This document shows, one piece after another, positions 56,090 to 64,000 of a stretch of DNA of 64,000 nt. The position numbers and the translations under genes are program-made. Origin of the DNA: Corythucha ciliata (lineage: Eukaryota > Arthropoda > Insecta > Hemiptera > Tingidae); assembly GCA_038030265.1 (NCBI GenBank), contig CM075939.1:13497253-13561252 (forward strand), given 5' to 3'. Position 1 is the stretch's first letter. Every line of letters begins with the position of its first letter. Under the pieces are notes generated by a model. That model worked only from the letters and a program-made list of their open reading frames with translations. It ran no database searches and was not told where the DNA came from.

Positions 56090-58079
56090 ATACCTGGTCG
56101 TGACAAATCATGGGGATCCTCCATTGCGTCGTTATTGTGTGACCGTTAAAGGGCTTTACTGTAAATTCCCTCATCCTGGCAGAACCCTTTTAACTCTCCT
56201 TTACCTGTGGCGGTGTTGGGGCGTGTGCTTTTATCATCAGATAAAACGTGATCATAGCGCGAGAAATGAGGATCAACGTTAAATGCTGTTTTTTTAAACT
56301 GTTTGGGAGATCATTTTTTGTACTAGATGAAGACTAATAATTGACGTTCAGTTAATGTTTTGTTTGTATCAAATATATCACTCCTAAAACCTATAACTTG
56401 GGGTTAGAAGCCGAGCGAATGAATTGCTTTCTGGGTACACTGATTGTTATCAATCAGTAAAAGCATTGTAATGAATGGCTGGGTTATTTCCTCGTAAACA
56501 CGATGAAAAAGGGGAGATAAACAGCTTTGAAAATCATAAAGATGAAAAATACCGGCTCCTCTTCAAGCCGCCACAATAACATAATGCCAAAAATGCCTTC
56601 AGGGGCGTTTTTCGCTTGAATGATACACATTAACATCCAGCCCCCCTGACATTCCACAATGCCCTAACATACACGCCACAGGGGCTTTTCGTTGAGCAAA
56701 CGAGCTTTCTATGCCTCTTTACCGTAATGACCTTCTTCTTCCTATTCAGCACGCGCTCCAGGATCTTGTACGCGCCCATTATTGAACACAATAACCCCTT
56801 CCCTTTCATTAATTTTTATACTGTCTAGTCGCGGTAATAGCTGGAAAACGAAATATTTTTACTTACAACCAAAAAAAGTCATCCCTTGCTGATTTATTGG
56901 CGTTTTCTATTGCAGTATAGCCGTACACAAGGCGGCTGACCACCCCAGCGCCGAATATTAAGAATCATGACTTTCCTCATGATGTGAGAAGAAAAAAAAG
57001 TCAAAACGGTTCATAAAAAATCCATGCGGACCCCCCTCCACCTCGGCAACGTATTGCCTCGATTTCGTCTTCATCACTGGGTCCTTGTGATAAATCATTT
57101 CATATAGAACACCAGCCTAAATACAACATATTTCAATCAATAACACACGGAGTGAATCACACACCTGCAGGTATTTTGCATGCCTCACGCATTCGGAGGA
57201 GTCCTGATGGTGCTGCGTGGTTGCTGAAGAAGGGGGGGGGGTAAATGACAGGTTAGAACCCCTTAATCATCCCCCCCCCCGCACACACAAACCGTCACCG
57301 TTCTCCTAATATCATTCATCGATAACTTAGTAAAGGAAATGTTGGTATTATAAGGAGCTGGTGCGGTTTGATGCAGCTGATATTGAATAAAATGAATAAA
57401 TACAATTTATTTGCCACAATTGTTACACTCACCTATAAAGCGTTCAAATCTTTAATCTTATTCGAAATCTGAAGCTTTAGTAGCGTAAATATTAGAAATG
57501 TGACGCCTTCCCAATAGATTTTGTTGCATAAAGGGAATGGTTTTGAATGATTCCGTCTCCTCTCGCCCCTTAACAAAGCCTTAAATAGTAGGTGCGACAT
57601 GAGACACGCTTTTCTAAGATAATTAAATCCTTTCACCCCCTATTGCAAAACGAACAATCCCTCCAGAGTTAGTAAGAGGAAGTGAAGGATGGGGGGAGGC
57701 GGAGGAATACCAGGGTAATTTGACCGTCAAAGGTGTTATAAGTTGGAATACAAACTCAGCAGAAAAGATGTGACGTAAACGTCGGCTTTAATTTGGCCGT
57801 TGAATGATCTCACCAATATGGTGAGGGCTGAAATTGGTCTCCCAGGTGTGTTTTTTTTTTTAAATTGGGAAGCCCCTAATGTCCCAAAACGTGTCTTTTT
57901 CCATACATTACTGTCAAGTGTTAGCAAAAACCGGGTTTGAAAGCTTTTTATACTCGGACATGCTAGCAAACGGCAGATTTAACACTTCCGTCTTCTAAAA
58001 ATCAGTAAAAACCACGTTAATAGGACAATAACCAACTTTTTTCACATTGAAAGAAAAACCCTGGGCATTAGCATTAAGG
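56090..58079. other. Non-coding, no gene recognised
   Basis: Mostly unique AT-rich sequence with C/G homopolymer runs. Short frames only, no domain and no recurrent repeat family seen. Confidence 0.45.
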
Positions 58080-58600
58080 GGGCATACAAGTGTAACTGGT
58101 TTTTTGGCGAGCAACACTGTTTTAGTGAGCTATAGAATCGCGGAAATGGTTTTTAAATGTGTGCCAAATCAGCGAAATTGATTTTTGAATGAGGCAACTC
58201 GCAAAATTTCGATTTGATTGTGTAACTCGACTTGATTCTGTTTTTTTTTTTTTTTTGTTGTTTTTTTTACCTAGTTTAACCCGCGAAAATGGTTTTTTAG
58301 TGAGATGGTCGGCGTAAATGGTTTTATAGCGACAAACATCCGCAGAATTGGGGTTTTGAGAGAGAGAAATCGGAAAAATTGGTTTTTCAAGTGGGCCAGT
58401 CCTCCGGAAATGGTTTTTTTAGTGTACAAATTTCGTATAATGGTGTTTCAGGACTAAATCCGCGAAAATTGATTTTTTGTATAAAAAATCCGCGAAAATG
58501 GGTTTTGACTTGTACAAAATTCGTGAAAATGGTTTTTTATTACTATAGGTGCCCATACACCAACGGATTTTTTGATAAGCCACGGATTTTTTTGGGAAAA
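58080..58600. repeat. Degenerate array, CCGCGAAAATGGTTTTTTAGTG family
   Basis: About 36-bp units, related to the 19780 and 30590 arrays. Confidence 0.7.
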
Positions 58601-58649
58601 CCGCGAGCCTGGCCTGTGTGCATGGCCTGTATAGGTCAGTAGCGAGGAA

Positions 58650-59745
58650 CGTGTGGGGTGCGGACTACCAGTGACGCCAATTTTTATAGGGCGGTCGTGC
58701 TCCCAACGCTCCTGTGTGGCGCGACATATTTGTGGTACCACCCCACCAAGGCGCAGCGGCGGAAGGTCTGCAGCCTCCAGCACTTATCCGGGTGCTAAGG
58801 CTCACCGGACTGTTACCTCGGACGCTCTGCAGGTATTGGGACGGGACCCTCCCCCCCTGACCGACGTCCTACTCGATGCGTGGGAGCACTGGCGGGGGGG
58901 GGGAGAGCCGTGGGGGGGCTTCGCCTTCTCGATCAATTATTGATTGAGCCTTGACAGGAGCGCTGGGCTAGCAGTAGCACAGGACGCCGGTTGTTCGTTC
59001 TTGCCTGATGTCCGGACTCGTCCGGGGCGTGCCAAGTGGTTTACCCTTGAGCATGCCGCCACGTCGGTCCTGACCGGGCATGACTCGTTCAATGGAAAGC
59101 TCTGGTTCTTGCGGCGGCGGGACTCTTCTTATTGCCCCTGTGGTGAGGAGCAGGAGACCGCCGAGCATGTGTTGCGGACCTGGGAGCTATAGGCAGTACG
59201 ACGACGTTTGCCGCACACAGTGGAGGGAAAGGGGTCCGCCGGACGGCCCGGCCCGGCCTTAGTCGGCACCCGGCGGGCGTATAACCTGCTCCTGGCCTTC
59301 TCGCGCGCCTGGCTGGAGTGCAGGGGGCTAGGGCAGGACATGCCAGCGGCAGAGCCACTGCCTCTGCACGGATCGGAAACCGAGTAGGGTTACCTTCCCT
59401 GCTCGGTTAAGGCCCGTGGTGCGCTCCCCTCGGGGAGTGTACCAACATCCTCAGCCCTGCAGCCCACCTCCACGTGGTCCACAGCGGGCACGGCTAGCTG
59501 GTCACTAGCCGTGGCAAAGCGGTTAGGGGTTGAGAAATGGAGCCTACTCTGTCGGGAATTTTCCAGACCAAAGATGAGGCGCAGGCCAGATAAGTCCCGG
59601 GGACGGGAGAGGTGCTGGCCGAATCTTAAGGAATCTCGGCAGAGACCTGTGTGCATTAGCGCGTACACTACAACCAAAGGTGTAGCAGGCGCTATACCTC
59701 TCAAAGGGGTCGGTCGGTGGTGTGTGATCAAGAAGGTGATAAATA
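58650..59745 (+). pseudogene. R1-like non-LTR retrotransposon, C-terminal fragment and 3' tail
   Basis: GC-rich insert in AT-rich repeats. Frames in order: FYRAVVLPTLLCGATYLW (58680), AHRTVTSDALQVLGRDPP (58797), then RSAGLAVAQDAGCSFLPDVR and HDSFNGKLWFLRRRDSSYC with the CPCGEEQETAEHV zinc-finger-like end (58956-59180). This is the typical C-terminal end of R1-group LINE ORF2. Frameshifts and a stop near 58795 make it non-functional. From 59320 to about 59745 the GC-rich sequence is probably 3' UTR. Confidence 0.78.
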
Positions 59746-59769
59746 TCAAAATTTTAACCACGAGCTTGT

Positions 59770-61582
59770 CTGTAAGAACAGCGAATTGGGGTTTTTTCAA
59801 TTTTAGTCCCGTATACCAATTTTTGTCGCGAATCAGGACTTTTCCTCCATTTTTACTACCAACTGGAGCTTTTATCGTTTTAGCCGTGAATAATTTCTCA
59901 AATTTAAGCCACGAATTACAGCTTTTACTCCATTTTAGCCGTGAATTAGCAGATTATATATCAGGTTGATCCTCGAAAATTGCTTTTTTTCAACATTTTA
60001 AGCTGAGAATAGGTGCCTTTTGTCAACTTTAGCTGCGAATTACGCTTGTTCTCCATTTTAGCTGCGAGCGCTTATCTCAATTTTAGCCTGGAAATTAAAA
60101 GATTTATATCAGTTATAGCCTCGAATTATTTCTCAAGTTAGACGAGAATCACCTCTTCTACACAATTTTAGCCGTGAATTCACGAATTCTCTCTTTTTGA
60201 TCCACGAATTAGCGTTTTTATCCATTTTTACTGCGAATGAGTGCTTTATCTTAATTTTAATTACCATTTTTCTCAACTTTAGCAGCGAATTTTTTTGCTA
60301 GTTTCAGCCACGAAATACCTACCACTTTTACTCAATTTTAGCCCCGGCGAATTAGCGTTTTTTCTCAAATTGATTTTTCATTTCTTTTTAGCTGCGAATG
60401 AGTGCTTTTTGCCAACCATATAGTCGAATTTGCGCATTTTTCCCATTTAAGCTGTGAAATACAGGTTTTCTAAAACTACCTGCGAATTCTCATAATTGGT
60501 TGTCTAAATTTCAGCAGTGAATCAGCGTTTTACTATTTTAGCCACGACGAACCTGCTGAGCGATTCATCGCTGCTTTATCTCAATTTTATTGCCTCGAAT
60601 TAGCGATTTTTCTATGTGATTTCGCGCTATTCTGAATTTTAGCAGCGAATTCGTACTTTTGTCGCTTTGTGCTACGAATTAGAGCGCCCCTAGATTAGCA
60701 CACTTGCACGCTTTCTCAATTTTAGCCTCTTATTAATGGCTAAAAGAATTGGCGGTCCCACCAATAGACTTTTTTCTGCCGTTCTTCTAAATACTAGCCG
60801 CAAAACAACGCTTTCAGTCGAAAAATTTAGTTAGGAGTAAAATTCAATCACGAGAAACCATGAATTGGCGTTTTTTTCAATATTAGCTGAACATGTTGAG
60901 CGGTTCATCGCTGCTTTTTCTGAGTTTTATAGCCACGAATTACCGTTTTTCCCGGTTTTAGCTGAGAATTTAGTGTTTTTTTCTACACCCTAACCGCTAC
61001 TTATCCCTTTTTCTGGTGATTTTTCTCCATTTCAGCCACGAATTAGCGCTTTTCCCCAATCTGAGGCCACTGAAATAGATATTTTTTTCAATTTCAATTG
61101 TGAATTTTCGTTTTTCTCCATATCCCCTCTCGCCATACTACTAGTCTAGCTGGGAGATAGCAATGTAATTTGGTGTGATTTGTAAGGGGGGGGGAGGCTC
61201 CCATACGCTTTGCTACATCCGGTTTGCAACGGTTTGGAACCGTTTCACCGCCAGGCGCCACTGCCTGTTTTTCTCATATTAGCTTTGAATTAACGATTTT
61301 TCTGAATTTTTGCAGCGAATTCGCATTTTTCCTGATTTTAGCCGCTAATGATCGACTTTCTCAATTTCATCCATAAATTAGCACGCTAATCCACAACGAT
61401 TTTTTCTCTTTTAGCTATGAATTAGCGCTTTTTCTTGAGTTTGAGCCACGAACTTGCCTTCTACCGTCTAGCCTTCTAATTAGAGCTCTTTCTACACGAC
61501 TTTTAGCTTTTTTCCACAAACTTTAGCCACGAAGTATTTTTCTTGATTTTAGCTGTAATTTACGCCTTTTTCGCTCCTTTCC
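59770..61582 (+). repeat. Long degenerate 30-mer array, + orientation
   Basis: Same family. It carries the GAGAAACCATGAATTGGCG landmark (60853) and, near 61448, an ACTTGCCTTCTACCGTCTAG landmark like 5865 and 43715. Confidence 0.8.
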
Positions 61583-61850
61583 GTGAATCAGTTGCGTATA
61601 GGAGCGACGGGGGCGGACCAGTTCGGGCCCCCTCTTGCAGAGGGTGCCACCGAAAAGCTTAAAGATGGAAAAATGAGGATTTTTAGGAGAAAAGGAGTTT
61701 TGGTATGCGGTTGGACAAACCGATATTGGCTCCTTTCGACAATTTTCAGTCCATCTGACCCAGGTCGGATTGGGTGTAGTAGAATATTATATTTAGCCCC
61801 CAAAAGCGCTATTCTGATGCCTCAAATTGAGAGAAATCGCGCATTCTGGC
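61583..61850. other. GC-richer insert between opposed 30-mer arrays
   Basis: GAGCGACGGGGGCGGACCAG at 61603 looks like a transposon terminus. No coding support. Confidence 0.4.
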
Positions 61851-62330
61851 TGTATAACTTCACGGCTAAAATATAGAAAATACGCTGATCCCCAGTTTTT
61901 TTAGGTTCTTACGCGGATATAGATGAGAAAGCGCACTAATATGCTGACATTGGGGCAAGTTTGCAGGTTTTGAAAAAGAACTAATTGTGGCTGGTTGTGG
62001 GTATCTATGGCTAAAACTGTGAAAAAGCGTTCATTCACGGTGTCTCGATGAAACTTTCAGACTAAAATTGAGAAAAAATCGCTGATTCGCGGTGTATAGA
62101 TATGCCACACTAAGGCTAAAATGAAGAAAAAAAAAACACGCTAATTTGCTGTTCTTTGGTAAAATTAATACGTGCCCCGGTTTATGCTTTTTTGCAAGCG
62201 CAAAAAGACAAAAATGCAACAAAAAGGCTAACAAAATAAAAAAGTCGCTTGTTCAAGACTATAAAAGTGAGGGAAAAAATCGAGAAAATTGGCAACTGAA
62301 ATGATAAAAAATTGACCATTCACGGAAAAG
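61851..62330 (-). repeat. Degenerate 30-mer array, - orientation
   Basis: Collinear with 43880-44240: CGCTGATCCCCAG, GTGAAAAAGCGTTCATTCACGG, TATAGATATGCCACACTAAG and GCAAGCGC in order. Confidence 0.8.
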
Positions 62331-62479
62331 CTCATTAACTGTAAAACTGTAGTGCTCCTAGTACGATTTCCGAAGGTTTGACTGAACCGCACGTACGAGC
62401 AATTAAGTCATTTAAGCGGTGAAGTAGGAAAGTTAGCGTCAGATATTGATCAGGCGACCGAAAAATCTGCACTAGGACT

Positions 62480-63800
62480 TGTGGGGTGTATTTTGTATAG
62501 CTATAGCTCGTAGCAATGTGCAACAGCTACATCGAGTTACAGAGTTAATTCTTAATACATATGAGGACAAAAAAGTTTGTCTCGGAGCATTCTTAGACAC
62601 GAAGAAAGCCTTCGAGTCTGGCATGATGATCTGCTGTATAAACTGAAAAATCATGTCCCCGACACGTATTACCGACTTATGCAGTCTTACTTGACCGGGC
62701 GTACCTTCTTCGTTAAGTGTGGCGATGCTATCTCAGCTTCAAAAGCAATCACTGCTGGGGTTCCCCAAGGCAGCGTCCTGGGGCCGCTCCTCTATTTAAT
62801 CTACACCAGCGACTTTCCTGCACCGCAAGGCATAACGCTTTCTCAGTTTGCCGACGATGTCGCCGCGTTCAGCCAGGAGAATACCAGTGAGCAAGCAGCG
62901 ACCTCGCTGCACAATTTTCTGGATGAAGTTGGAAAATGGTGCAACCACTGGAGGGTGAAATGAACACCTCAAGATCTTCCCTGATTAACTTCAATAATAA
63001 AATTAGAAACGCTTCTTCCCCCACTGACAAATTCAAGAGCGAGGTGTTGCCAAAAGGAGAATCTGTCAAATATCTTTGAATCCACCTAGATACCAAACTG
63101 ACATGGAAAAACCAAATAAAAAGCACTATCCATCGGGTTTGCAACAGAATTCAGAAGCTGAAATTCCTTCTTGATAGTAGATCTACCCTAACGCTTCAAC
63201 ACAAACGACTTCTCTACCTAACCCTAATTCGACCGATCTGGCAGTATGCCTGGACTGTGGGGAAGTGCGGCTAAAAGTCACATAGCTCGAATACAAGCTC
63301 TACAAAATCGTACATTGAGACTCATCACTGGCGCTCCATGGTACGTCAGAGGCTCCGTCCTGTATTCCGACCTGGACATCCCGGAAGTGTCCCACGTCAT
63401 CGAAAATTCTTACGTGCGACTCCGGTCTAATATGATAACCCATGGTAACCCCCTGGTACGCCAAATAATTGAGGAGCCTCCACCTCCCCCCAGTGCGTGT
63501 CGCCTAAAAAGAAAACGCACTCAGGACGTCATCGCAGGATGTATAGAATCTGGCAGTCTACCGATTAATAGTTATTTATTACTGTTATTTATTAATTTAT
63601 TATTCTGTTCTCATTTGTTATTTCATTTAATACTCTAACCCCCACCACTAGCTAACTTCCAGCCAACTTAGTCTTCTGGTTTGGGGACAATTACTGAATT
63701 GTACCCATTAAACACGTTTCAAGTTCCCAGGCACCCAAATAATCCAACTGTTAGCCCAACTGTAATATTATTATAGAATAATAAAGTAAAAAAAAAAAAA
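62480..63800 (+). pseudogene. Jockey-like LINE, RT and C-terminal part with poly-A tail
   Basis: RT segment in one frame at 62521-62610 (LGAFLDTKKAFE), then after a single-base shift to 62963: WHDDLLYKL, AGVPQGSVLGPLLYLIY, and the catalytic FADD at 62847-62858. A stop at 62961 and further shifts separate the C-terminal part (63246-63640: ALQNRTLRLITGAPWYVR, DLDIPEVSHVIE, RLRSNMITHGNPLVRQI), typical of Jockey-clade ORF2 ends. The element ends near 63800 with AATAAAGT and a poly-A run. 5' truncated; at least two frame breaks, so inactive. Confidence 0.88.
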
Positions 63801-64000
63801 GGAACATGAAAAATAAAATAAAACTGTATAGGGCAATTATAACTTACTGCGTGGAACGAACGAAAGAGTGGAATAGCGGATCTCAGACTCACCTGAAACA
63901 AAAGAGAAAAAACAACGTTAAATGACACAAGTTATTACACGCAGTGCATGTTCTATTGAATTTCGCCATAAGTAACCCCCCCACGTCTCCATCACAATGG
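63801..64000. other. Non-coding to window edge
   Basis: Nothing recognised. Confidence 0.4.

Noticed and set aside
1..64000. A multi-gene defence, biosynthetic or operon-like system
   Set aside because: Only three unrelated eukaryotic genes and transposon relics are supported; nothing suggests a co-functioning cluster.

Overview
The window is a repeat-dense stretch of an animal nuclear genome. Genes have spliceosomal introns with GT-AG ends, a metazoan receptor-tyrosine-kinase adaptor (Dok-7 type) is present, and LINE, Ty3/gypsy, SINE and fold-back elements abound. Very short introns (56-85 bp) in the two spliced genes would suit an arthropod or another ecdysozoan, but the sequence does not fix the species.

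Layout. 1-1193 (+): 3' part of a cardiolipin synthase gene (CRLS1), five exons, 5' end outside the window. 1.2-11.4 kb: no gene; fold-back elements, hAT-like termini and decayed short-period repeat arrays. 11488-28085 (-): a Dok-7-like docking protein. Its PH and PTB start lies at 27.45-28.09 kb and the rest of the PTB plus the long tyrosine-motif tail at 11.49-14.39 kb; a 13-kb intron between them holds repeat arrays, an 884-bp palindrome and a complete but frameshifted 4.2-kb Ty3/gypsy element (22240-26480, -). The exon coding the start of the PH domain was not found. 28-35.9 kb: repeat arrays and a non-LTR RT relic. 35966-37063 (-): an intact intronless gene for an MpaB/rubber-oxygenase-like (DUF2236) protein. 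37-48 kb: no gene; arrays and a second copy of a dispersed repeat. 48.1-56.1 kb: two copies of a ~2-kb repeat; copy A is the empty site for a 3.1-kb terminal-inverted-repeat element inserted in copy B, with a tRNA-derived SINE near its right end. 56-64 kb: an R1-like LINE fragment, a long repeat array in both orientations, and a Jockey-like LINE 3' end with poly-A.

The three protein genes are unrelated housekeeping or signalling genes, not an operon or system. The most unusual feature is the repeat landscape: much of the non-coding DNA is decayed arrays of ~30-40-bp units (core GAATTAGCG...CTCAATTTTAGCCGC, plus at least five other families). Landmark interruptions recur in the same order at distant sites and on both strands, so these look like copies of longer dispersed elements made of short tandem units, rather than independent local satellites. 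I found no bacterial-type system, CRISPR array or operon.
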